A stretch of 64,000 nt of DNA, taken from positions 1 through 64,000 of the forward strand of contig JAVDPC010000033.1 in the NCBI GenBank assembly GCA_031296915.1, given 5' to 3'. This DNA is from Cerasicoccus frondis. Lineage in GTDB: Bacteria; Verrucomicrobiota; Verrucomicrobiia; Opitutales; Cerasicoccaceae. A program made the position numbers and the translations under genes. The notes under the pieces were generated by a model. It was given only the letters and a program-made list of their open reading frames with translations. It was not told the origin of the DNA and made no database searches. This document shows, piece after piece, positions 56,744 to 64,000 of the stretch; position 1 is the first letter of the stretch; every line of letters begins with the position of its first letter.

Positions 56744-57733
56744 ATGAATATTTTGATTAAAGAGGCAGAAAATAGGCTGTTATTCCTAAATATTTTTCTA
56801 AAAAGAAAAGTAATCGCTCTGACATCAATAGGGCTATTATCCCTTACCTTTTCTGCAAAAGCCCCGGCCCGCATGTTAGACTGGGGCGGCTCAGTCTACG
56901 CCAATAACTTGGAGAGTGATCTCACGACTCCACTGGATGGCAGCTACGTTTTTTACCTGGGAACGTTTGAGGACTTCACCCCTAGTTCGGAAAATATTTC
57001 GGAGTGGGCCGAGCACTGGACTACCATTGATGCCGTCAACTACAACCCGCAGTACAGCGTCTTCAATGCCCGCCACAAGGTTTCCAACACAGACCCAACA
57101 GGTGAACAGGGATACATCTGGGGTGTCCGGCGCAGTCGCGAAAACATGGAGTGGATCCTCATCACGGACGCTGATTGGACATGGCCGACCGACGGCGACC
57201 GTGAGCGTAAGGTGAACTGGCTCGTCGGTTCAGCGACCACCGCCATCGTCGGCTACATTAACGGCGAAAACTACCAAATGATTACGTCCCCCGTCGGTGA
57301 CACCACGCCAATTCCGGTCATCAGCTACGAGTTATGGGCAAAAAAGTTTTTTGCTGATGGCGATAACGCCGGTCTCAGCAGCAGCGACGCAAACGGCAAC
57401 GGCGTCGACAATGTCATCGAATACGCCCTCGACAAGGACCCCGTCAAAACGACGACTGGCGCGCTTTTTGCCCCCCAGGCGCACAATTCGCCAAGCGAAG
57501 CTGGCCTCCCCCCCGCTGAACAGGGCAAATACCTCGGCGTCGTGATTCAACCTTCACTGGACGCCGATGTTGAAATCCTCGGCTGGGTATCCCCCGATCT
57601 CTCTTTTGCGGAAAATGTCACGGCGGCGGTTATTGAGACGCTGCCAGATGGTTCACTGCTAATCCGTGACCCCGTCGCCCTCGGCGCGGGCAACGAACGC
57701 AAATTCCTGCGCTTGGAATTCCTGGAAAACTAA
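56744..57733 (+). CDS. Secreted protein sharing an N-terminal module with the PEP-CTERM protein
   Basis: A long positively charged N-terminus leads into a signal peptide (KRKVIALTSIGLLSLTFSAKA). Residues ~45-190 match, by eye, the N-terminal module of the PEP-CTERM protein encoded at 42024: DWGGSVYANN, YVFYLGTFEDFTPSSENISEWAEHW, GYIWGVRRSRENMEWILI, NWLVGSATTAIVGY. The second half contains a segment DANGNGVDNVIEYALDKDP, the calcium-binding-like signature of many Verrucomicrobiota secreted proteins, followed by a beta domain typical of their C-termini (LLIRDPVALGAGNERKFLRLEFLE). No anchor is visible. It is divergent from the giant gene and convergent with the cytochrome gene (14 bp between stops). 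Confidence 0.78.
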   Translation: MNILIKEAENRLLFLNIFLKRKVIALTSIGLLSLTFSAKAPARMLDWGGSVYANNLESDLTTPLDGSYVFYLGTFEDFTPSSENISEWAEHWTTIDAVNYNPQYSVFNARHKVSNTDPTGEQGYIWGVRRSRENMEWILITDADWTWPTDGDRERKVNWLVGSATTAIVGYINGENYQMITSPVGDTTPIPVISYELWAKKFFADGDNAGLSSSDANGNGVDNVIEYALDKDPVKTTTGALFAPQAHNSPSEAGLPPAEQGKYLGVVIQPSLDADVEILGWVSPDLSFAENVTAAVIETLPDGSLLIRDPVALGAGNERKFLRLEFLEN

Positions 57734-57747
57734 CCGTCGACCGTCCG

Positions 57748-59910
57748 CTATTGCCCCAATTGCCGCTGGACAACGCTCATCGTTTGCCGCCACTGCGGGC
57801 TACCTTGCAGTGAAGGCGTGCGCTGAAGCGCCTCTGCCGCCTTTTGCCATTCCCCGATTTTTGTGTAAGCCAGCGCCAGGTTGAACCAAGCGCGCTCAAA
57901 ACCAGGCTCAAGCGCCACCACATCGGTAAGCAGGGAAATCGCCTCGCTGAAATTCCCCTGCTCCGCGCGAAACAGAGCCAGGTAGTAGAGCGCCTGCACG
58001 TGTTGCGGATCGATCCGAAGCGACTCCAGCAACGCCGCTTCGGTTGCTTCAGAGTCACCCAATCGGCTGTAAAAGACCGACGCCTGCAAGTGAACTTCAG
58101 CGGAGGCGCGATCCAACTCAACAGCCCGGTCGACCAGTAAGCGAATATCCTGCTCACTCCCCCCCAGAGCCGATAATCTTTCCGCCAAAATAAACGCATT
58201 CTGCGGGCGGTCGCTGTTAAACTCTTGGAATTCAAGCCATTCCGCTACTTCGTCTTCAGTCATGGCCTCGCGCCCCAGCGTGGCGAAAGCCACCGCAATA
58301 CGAACCGAACGCGAGTCATCCCCCCGCCATAAAGACGCTCCCTGCGGCGTCCAACCAAGTGACCTCGCTGCACGATTTCTCACCAAAGGACTCTCATCCG
58401 TCTGCAATCCCGCCAAATAGTCTACGACGGCCTGTTCGTGCGCCCACCCGCCAAGCAGTCCAGCGTAAGTCGCCCGCCAGGCCGGAACATCCTCTTCCGC
58501 CGCCAGAGCCAGCAAGGCCTCATGCGCGTCCGGAACACCCTCGTGAGCTGCGGCCAAGGCCCGCGCCCGCGCGCGCTGAGGTTTGGCGGCCAATTGCTCG
58601 CCATACCATTTTTCGGCCCAATCCACCGCCCACTCTGTCGACTCGTCGGCATGACAGCGGTTGCACGCATTGGGAATGCCCAGCTCCAAAGTCAACAGCG
58701 GGTCTGGCGAGAGGAATCCATGATCCCGCCGCGGATCGCGCATCATGTAAGTCGTCTCCGGCATGTGGCATTCCACACAGAGGTTGCCTGCGCTCCCCGC
58801 CGCGTGGTGGCTGTGCGCCTCGGGCTGAATGATCGGCGCCTGATCGACGCCGGACTCATGGCAACGCATGCAGAGCTGATTATTGTTCGCCGGCAAAATC
58901 GTCTTCAGTGTGTGGGGATTATGGCAGTCGAGGCAGGTCACCCCCGCATGGCCCATGCGACTCATCATAAACGAGCCATACACAAAGTCTTCATCGCGTA
59001 TTTGCCCGTCGTGATAATACAAGCCCGGCTGGTCCGGCAGGCTGAGTTCATAGTGGTCATGATAACGCTCGCCGGGGGAAAATTTATCCGCCGTCAACTG
59101 ACCTCGACGCGAATGGCAGCTCGCGCAGTTGTCCATGATCTGGGCGGAACTCATTTTCAGGGACGGCGGCGCGGTGTAGCCCGGTTTGGCGGCCTCGCGG
59201 ACGTGCGTTTCCAAACCATCGTGACACTGCGCACAGGCAATCCCCTGCTGAAGCCAGGTGGATTGATAGTGCCCGCTTCGCCAATCGAAATTCTTCTTAA
59301 ACTCCGTCATGTGGCAAGCGGCGCAGTTGGCGTTCCAGTTCATGCCCTGCCCCGTCCAGTGGCCCCATTCGCCAGGCAGACGCCCTTCCCCGCTAAAGAC
59401 CTCGAACCACTCGTGCAACTTGGGGTCGTAAGCCGCACTGGTCGTTTGCCACTGACCTTTGGGAAACGGTGCCAGGTATTGCCGCAGCGGGTCGGTCGCG
59501 ATCACTCCCGTCAGCTCATGTTGGCTCACGCTGCCATCGGCCTCGTTCACTTTGATCACAAATTTGCCCGCCTGCTTGCTCAGCGTAGTTGTCACCCCGG
59601 CGTCAGTAAAAGTTCGGGTTGGGGTGAAGGCGGCGCTATCCAAGGTGGAATTCACCGGGCGATTGGCTAATGCGTGATGCGTGCCCTCCCAATCATGCAC
59701 TGCGTCGGCGTGGCATTTTACGCAGGCCGAAGGACCGATTTCCGCCAACCGCTCTGGAAAAAACGTTTCCGGCATCAGGCCCTCAGCAAGAGCTGGTTTG
59801 GCGGAAGGCTTGGTCGTGCTTTTCGCCGGTTTTTCTGGCTGGCAGCCCGGAAAGGCCAGCAAGGCGCAGCCCACCGCCACAATCACCAGAAACAAGCGCC
59901 AAGAAACCAT
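57748..59910 (-). CDS. Eight-haem c-type cytochrome with HEAT-like and TPR regions, probable lipoprotein
   Basis: Signal peptide with a probable lipobox (LLAFPGC, C23). Between residues ~63 and ~417 there are eight CxxCH motifs: CVKCH, CAACH, CAQCH, CASCH, CLDCH, CMRCH, CVECH and CNRCH. The pattern resembles multihaem cytochromes of the NrfA/octahaem reductase group and of doubled-CxxCH proteins. The segment VAGHAGVTCLDCHNPH is typical (quoted from GHAGVTCLDCHNPH). Residues ~460-560 look like HEAT repeats (VDYLAGLQTDESPLVRNRAARSLG, key part DESPLVRNRAARSL), and ~590-715 are three to four TPRs. It is likely a periplasmic or outer-surface electron-transfer protein. The active-site type cannot be decided by eye. 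No cytochrome maturation genes are nearby. Confidence 0.88.
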   Translation of the reverse strand: MVSWRLFLVIVAVGCALLAFPGCQPEKPAKSTTKPSAKPALAEGLMPETFFPERLAEIGPSACVKCHADAVHDWEGTHHALANRPVNSTLDSAAFTPTRTFTDAGVTTTLSKQAGKFVIKVNEADGSVSQHELTGVIATDPLRQYLAPFPKGQWQTTSAAYDPKLHEWFEVFSGEGRLPGEWGHWTGQGMNWNANCAACHMTEFKKNFDWRSGHYQSTWLQQGIACAQCHDGLETHVREAAKPGYTAPPSLKMSSAQIMDNCASCHSRRGQLTADKFSPGERYHDHYELSLPDQPGLYYHDGQIRDEDFVYGSFMMSRMGHAGVTCLDCHNPHTLKTILPANNNQLCMRCHESGVDQAPIIQPEAHSHHAAGSAGNLCVECHMPETTYMMRDPRRDHGFLSPDPLLTLELGIPNACNRCHADESTEWAVDWAEKWYGEQLAAKPQRARARALAAAHEGVPDAHEALLALAAEEDVPAWRATYAGLLGGWAHEQAVVDYLAGLQTDESPLVRNRAARSLGWTPQGASLWRGDDSRSVRIAVAFATLGREAMTEDEVAEWLEFQEFNSDRPQNAFILAERLSALGGSEQDIRLLVDRAVELDRASAEVHLQASVFYSRLGDSEATEAALLESLRIDPQHVQALYYLALFRAEQGNFSEAISLLTDVVALEPGFERAWFNLALAYTKIGEWQKAAEALQRTPSLQGSPQWRQTMSVVQRQLGQ

Positions 59911-59963
59911 TGCCTTAGCTTTACGATGGCAGACAGCGCGTCAACTCCACATGATGCGGCGCG

Positions 59964-62258
59964 TCACTGTGGCGGCGGTTTAACTCCGCCGCGGACTAGG
60001 CGCCGCGCAGACCGGATGGTGCTTTTCCAACTGCGTGAGCTCGGCTGCTCGCCGTAACGCAAAATCAACAGCTCTTCGTAAGTCGCTCGCCACGGCTGCA
60101 ACTCGGCAGCCTGTAACTTCTCCTGCGCAATATGGTATACTGGCCTGAACCGCGCCAACGCATGCCCCGCCCGGCGGCGCACCGGATCATGCGAAGTCCG
60201 GCCATGCCCTTTGGCATAGGCGGTTCGCCAAGCCAAAAAGGCGAAATAAAGTCCACGGAGCGCTAAAATGCTCGCACAGATAACCAGCACGGACAGGGCA
60301 ATGTCGCGGATCTTCTCCAAGCCCCATCCTTCCGTCAGCCAGCGCTTCAGCGCCTCCCACTTCTGCACGAAGCTTTGCTGAAAATTCTTAAAGGCGCCCA
60401 CGGACATATCCCGAATGTTGCTGGCGATTTCCTCCTGGTCGGCCTGATCGAAATTAATAACCCGACGGTACCAGACCATGCGCACGCTGTCCAACCAAGC
60501 GCTCCAGCCAGACTCAGTCGGTATCGTGGCCTGCATGCCGTCCGCCGAGCTCCCAAACAGCGAGTGCGATGCAGGCGTTGGGTCCACCCGCGTCCACCTG
60601 CCACTACCGTCATACACCTCGACCCAGGCGTGCGCCATGCGGTTGCGCACGACAAAAAAGTCTTCGTAGTCGTTCCACGTCGCCCCCGCAAAACCAGCCA
60701 CGGCGCGCGCCGGATAACCCGCCGTCCGCGCGAGCATAATGAAGGCGCCGGAGAAATGCTCGCACCAACCGGTCTCCGCATGGCGCATCCAGTAGAGCAG
60801 GCTGTCTGATCGCTCATCTGCTGGCAGGCCCGTTCGCAGGGCATAGCTGTAGCGCTGGTTGAGCCATTCCAACGCCCGGCGGCTAAACTCGGCCGCACTG
60901 AGCTTAGCCCCGCCCGTGATTTCCTGCACCGCATCCTGCAGGAATTGCAGATTTTCACCCTCGGCAGGCACCGAGAGCGTTGTTTCCGGGTAGCGCAATT
61001 CGCGAACGCTAGAGCCCCGCTCTTCGACTAAGATCGGCTCGCCGTAGATTCGATTAAGCAGCCGCGCCTCGCGATGGCTCGCCTGCATGGACTCGCCCAA
61101 TGAGACATTGGTCAGCGAATACCCGAAGGCCGAGGCCGTGGGCGCATCCAGCTCAAAGACATTGAAATCCTCACCCGGGAAAAACTTCACCCGCTGCCCG
61201 AATTGAATCGTCTCAAACGGGCCAATGAGCGGCAGGTAGCTGCTCACATTGCCCTCCAGGTAGTAGTCCATGCGCTCCAGCGAGCTCCCCCCCATGAAGC
61301 GCTGCGGCGTATCCATGTTCGAGTAGCGGTAGCCTTCCTGCAGGCGCAAATTTGTAAACTGCCGTGAGGCGGTCGACACGCGAAATGTGCTGTCCAACGG
61401 ATCGTATTGGTCGAGCACCACCATGCGCCAATAAGGCCGCGTGGGAATCTTGTCCGGGTCGCTCACCTCCACCCGCAACGCCACGTGATCATCCCCGTTG
61501 AGGAGTTCGCTCACATCGCCATAGGCAATCGTGTCGCTGAAACCAATCCCGGCTCCGGCCTGCAATTGCAGGAACGGCAGGGCCTGATCCATCTTGATGC
61601 GCGGCAGCGAAATGAAGATCACCGACGAGATGCCCACCACAATGGCAAAAAGCACCCCGGCCAGCGTCAGCAGTTGAAAGTCCAACCCGTGACGCAGGCG
61701 GCGCACAAAACGCACCCACGAAAAATGACTCCAATCCTCCTGCTTCAGCACGCGGTCATAGCTGGGCTCCAGCAAGTTCACCAGGAACAGTTGCCCCATC
61801 GCAATCGGCGTGAAAATCAGCATCTGCACCGCAAAAGATATCGAGATGAGCAAGACGCCGACGATGATGAGCGTAAACAGCGTCAGCAGCAGCAGTTGCA
61901 AGTCTTCCCGACGTTTGCGAAATTGTAGGGAGCGGTAAAACGTGAGGAAACCGACCATCCGGATCATCGGGTCCAGGAAGTTCGCCCCATGCATCATGAA
62001 ATCAATGGCGATGATCAGGATCAACGCTGGGGTCGCCGCCTTGTTGACCGAGGCGGGAATGCGCGCGACCAGCCCCGGCATCGCCGTCACCACGCAAGCC
62101 GTCACGAAAAACAGCAGCACCAGCCCACTCGCAATCGACTCCAGGCTCCAAAGGGACCACATGGAGATCAGGGACAGAAATTGCCCCAGAAACCACTTGA
62201 GTTGGTGCAGTTCGTCTTGGCTAAGCCGAACCCGCGAGGTTGCCACTGAGATAGGCAT
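59964..62258 (-). CDS. TgpA-type membrane transglutaminase-like protein
   Basis: About six N-terminal membrane helices (residues ~20-215, DUF3488/TgpA_N) are followed by a periplasmic region with a transglutaminase-like domain. Its triad is present: C499 (TGWCEHFSGAF), H543 (MAHAWVEVY) and D559 (TRVDPTPAS). A last membrane helix (about 650-670) precedes a cytoplasmic DUF4129-like tail. The gene overlaps the end of the upstream DUF58 gene by 38 bp. The MoxR-DUF58-TgpA arrangement is widespread; TgpA is essential in Pseudomonas aeruginosa, but its substrate is not known. Confidence 0.92.
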   Translation of the reverse strand: MPISVATSRVRLSQDELHQLKWFLGQFLSLISMWSLWSLESIASGLVLLFFVTACVVTAMPGLVARIPASVNKAATPALILIIAIDFMMHGANFLDPMIRMVGFLTFYRSLQFRKRREDLQLLLLTLFTLIIVGVLLISISFAVQMLIFTPIAMGQLFLVNLLEPSYDRVLKQEDWSHFSWVRFVRRLRHGLDFQLLTLAGVLFAIVVGISSVIFISLPRIKMDQALPFLQLQAGAGIGFSDTIAYGDVSELLNGDDHVALRVEVSDPDKIPTRPYWRMVVLDQYDPLDSTFRVSTASRQFTNLRLQEGYRYSNMDTPQRFMGGSSLERMDYYLEGNVSSYLPLIGPFETIQFGQRVKFFPGEDFNVFELDAPTASAFGYSLTNVSLGESMQASHREARLLNRIYGEPILVEERGSSVRELRYPETTLSVPAEGENLQFLQDAVQEITGGAKLSAAEFSRRALEWLNQRYSYALRTGLPADERSDSLLYWMRHAETGWCEHFSGAFIMLARTAGYPARAVAGFAGATWNDYEDFFVVRNRMAHAWVEVYDGSGRWTRVDPTPASHSLFGSSADGMQATIPTESGWSAWLDSVRMVWYRRVINFDQADQEEIASNIRDMSVGAFKNFQQSFVQKWEALKRWLTEGWGLEKIRDIALSVLVICASILALRGLYFAFLAWRTAYAKGHGRTSHDPVRRRAGHALARFRPVYHIAQEKLQAAELQPWRATYEELLILRYGEQPSSRSWKSTIRSARRLVRGGVKPPPQ

Positions 62259-63399
62259 TTACTTCTTGTTTTGAGCCGGGTTTAAAGGAAATCAAGTTGC
62301 CGCCGTAGTGATCGCCCGCCGGCCGATAGCCGGACACAGGCTCTACGCGGGCCAGCATTTCCAGGAAAAGTTGCAAATCGTGCAATCGCTTAATGACTAA
62401 GAGGGGCTCGTCGTTGACCGCCACGCCCACCAAACGCCCCTCACGGAACAGGTCTTCGGCCAGGCTCGCGGCAAAGCTGCACAGCTTTTCGAACTGCGCG
62501 GCGTTGGACCAGATCGACGCCGGCGTTTCGACAAACACAATGTAGCCGTCGCGGTTTTCTTCCTCCATCTGGCGCACCATGAGCTGCCGGGTGCGCGCCG
62601 TGGCTTTCCAGTGGACAATCCGCTGGGGGTCCCCCCGCTGATAGCGGCGAATGTTCATCAGCTCCGCCCCTGTGCCCGGACGGCGAGTAAAAGCGCCCAA
62701 TTGACGACCACGCCGACCGACCGGCGTGCGAAATTCGTAGTCCACCCGACGCGGCGTCACCACCACTTCGCGCTCCACGCCCACGCCCATCGTTTTTCGC
62801 AAAAAGCCAAAGGGAAATTGCGACTCCAGGCCGGAAACCTCGACCATGTCCACGCCACGTTCGCGCGGGGTAAAGAGCCATTCCAGTTGAGCCTGCTGGT
62901 CAGGGTCGAGCCGGTCTTCCAAAAACAGACGCTGCCACTCGCTCTGCTTTTTCGTCCGAATTTTCACCCACATGCAGCAGGTTGGCAGGAGGCGTTTTGT
63001 ATTCCAGAGCTCCACGGCGATCGGGGCGGGCTCATCAACGCGAAAATGCGCCGGCAAAAGCAAACGCCAGCGACCGCCCCGGAAATTCATCCAACTGAGC
63101 AAACCGCTCAGGATCAACGTGGAGAGCACCAACGACAGGGCCATGAACAAAATGTTGTTGCTCGACGAAGCATAGGCGGCCGACATCAGCCCCACCGACA
63201 CCATGATGTGCACAAACCCCGCTGGCGTGATGCCGATTGGGTGGCTTTTGGCGGGCAGCAAAAACACCCACAACATACGCCACAGGCGGTCCCGCAGCTT
63301 CAGCTTGCTCTTGCCGGGGCTGGTGTCCGTCCAGTCGGTGATGTTGTATTCCGGCCTACTGGCTTCGACCGGTGGTTCGGTGGCAATGGGTCGGGACAT
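62221..63399 (-). CDS. DUF58 domain membrane protein
   Basis: Two closely spaced membrane helices (about 50-105) precede a DUF58 domain with FTPRERGVDMVEVSGLESQFPFG (key part RERGVDMVEVSGLE), the family signature RRYQRGDPQRIVHWKATART and a VWA-like end (YIVFVETPASIWS). ATG 63399 (MSRPIATE) has GCAGGA five bases upstream; a TTG at 63411 has no such site. It lies 23 bp after the MoxR gene and overlaps the TgpA-like gene, so the three form one operon. Confidence 0.9.
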   Translation of the reverse strand: MSRPIATEPPVEASRPEYNITDWTDTSPGKSKLKLRDRLWRMLWVFLLPAKSHPIGITPAGFVHIMVSVGLMSAAYASSSNNILFMALSLVLSTLILSGLLSWMNFRGGRWRLLLPAHFRVDEPAPIAVELWNTKRLLPTCCMWVKIRTKKQSEWQRLFLEDRLDPDQQAQLEWLFTPRERGVDMVEVSGLESQFPFGFLRKTMGVGVEREVVVTPRRVDYEFRTPVGRRGRQLGAFTRRPGTGAELMNIRRYQRGDPQRIVHWKATARTRQLMVRQMEEENRDGYIVFVETPASIWSNAAQFEKLCSFAASLAEDLFREGRLVGVAVNDEPLLVIKRLHDLQLFLEMLARVEPVSGYRPAGDHYGGNLISFKPGSKQEVNAYLSGNLAGSA

Positions 63400-63422
63400 C
63401 GAGTCCTGCAATTAGCGGCTGC

Positions 63423-64000
63423 TCAAATGGGGAGCGGCACGGAGTCAATTAGCTTGGTCAGGATGCCCTCCACTGCGCGGCGCTCTTCCAGCGGGTCCGC
63501 CGTTTGGCGGCGCAAGGCGAGGCGATGCGTAAAGACGGGCTTCACGGCGGCGGAAACATCTTCTGGGATCATGAACGCGCGGCCTGACAGCAGCGCGCGA
63601 GCCTGGGCGGCGACCTTCAACGCGAGCGCGCCACGCGTGGACACCCCGGCCTCAAATTCACTTTCCGTGCGGGTGGCGCTGACGAATTTCAGCATGTAGT
63701 CGTAAAGGCTCTCCTCAATGAAGACCTGCGGCACGTAATCCTGAATTTCCAGAATGTCTTCTGCGGTGATCACCGGCTCGATGCTCAGCGTGTCGTAGCT
63801 GCGGCGGCTTTGGTCGGACTGCAGGATCTCCAACTCGTGCTGACGGTCCGGGTAACCCATTTGCAACCGCATGAGAAAACGGTCCATCTGACTTTCCGGC
63901 AGCGGGAAGGTGCCCTCATAGTCGACGGGATTCTGCGTCGCAAACACGATGAACGGCGTGCCCACTGTATAAGTGGAGCCATCCACGGACACTTTGCCGC
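63423..64000 (-). CDS. MoxR-family AAA+ ATPase, C-terminal part (cut by window edge)
   Basis: The visible ~192 residues contain the family motif FATQNPVDYEGTFPLPESQMDRFLM (key part TQNPVDYEGTFPLPE, sensor 1 and the MoxR-specific segment), followed by the lid domain with GVSTRGALALKVAAQA (sensor 2) and MIPEDV. The frame is open to the right edge, so Walker A and B lie outside. MoxR ATPases act as chaperone-like partners of DUF58/VWA proteins, and here the DUF58 gene follows directly. Confidence 0.92.
   Translation of the reverse strand, partial: GKVSVDGSTYTVGTPFIVFATQNPVDYEGTFPLPESQMDRFLMRLQMGYPDRQHELEILQSDQSRRSYDTLSIEPVITAEDILEIQDYVPQVFIEESLYDYMLKFVSATRTESEFEAGVSTRGALALKVAAQARALLSGRAFMIPEDVSAAVKPVFTHRLALRRQTADPLEERRAVEGILTKLIDSVPLPI

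Noticed and set aside
62611..63699. 362-codon forward frame opposite the DUF58 and MoxR genes
   Set aside because: Crosses two well-supported reverse-strand genes and shows only Arg/His/Pro/Gln-rich shadow composition.

Overview
The window looks like chromosomal DNA of a Verrucomicrobiota bacterium, probably from the Opitutales/Puniceicoccales side. This is inferred from gene content, not from a marker gene. The clues are an adjacent DUF1549/DUF1553 and DUF1501 gene pair followed by a membrane cytochrome/LRR gene, a PEP-CTERM surface protein, a DUF1080 protein, a GH125 mannosidase, an exported nickel superoxide dismutase, and lipid A/LPS-type envelope genes. No rRNA, tRNA, CRISPR array, phage or transposase gene was recognised.

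Layout. 0-9 kb holds a sigma-54 activator, a type I membrane protein with a basic Pro/Ala/Lys tail, a serine-hydrolase-fold protein that has lost its catalytic motifs, a receiver protein with a proline-rich tail, an exported rhodanese, a soluble transhydrogenase (reverse strand), a small HicB-like protein, a TVP38/TMEM64 membrane protein and a small exported SLBB-like protein. 9-16 kb holds a SNF2 helicase, an MBL-fold hydrolase, an SDR, mutY, a rhomboid protease and a membrane-anchored ankyrin protein. 16-21 kb is the DUF1549, DUF1501, DUF2231/cytochrome/LRR operon. 21-26 kb (reverse strand) is an envelope operon: an LpxL-like acyltransferase fused to a GT9 glycosyltransferase, a CPBP protease and an MsbA-like ABC exporter. 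26-29 kb holds a GH125 mannosidase and enolase with a strong terminator.

29-34 kb is the most accessory-looking stretch. It has a large STAND (NB-ARC) ATPase with a predicted membrane segment and TPRs, an intergenic region of nested perfect palindromes, the Ni-SOD, and an array of degenerate ~23 bp tandem repeats. 34-42 kb holds a VWA membrane protein, a soluble histidine kinase with a truncated receiver, a GYF-domain membrane protein, an NAD-dependent epimerase, and a LacI regulator. The LacI gene is divergent from an unrecognised gene, with a perfect palindromic operator candidate between them.

42-58 kb is dominated by one ~12.7 kb gene for a ~4,240-residue secreted repeat protein (about ten SdrD-B/Cna-B-like and six DUF11-like repeats). 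Two smaller secreted proteins lie on either side and share an N-terminal module with each other; one of them ends in a PEP-CTERM signal. 58-64 kb holds an eight-haem c-type cytochrome with HEAT/TPR regions and the end of a MoxR, DUF58, TgpA-type transglutaminase operon.

Read together, much of the window concerns the cell envelope: lipid A assembly and export, surface and secreted proteins, periplasmic redox proteins and membrane proteases. Several regulators show altered or truncated receiver domains. Candidates for undescribed biology are the giant protein locus, the membrane-associated STAND ATPase, the signal-peptidase-matured Ni-SOD, the 23 bp repeat array and the inactivated serine hydrolase. 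All functions are inferred from motifs read by eye; no database search was run.
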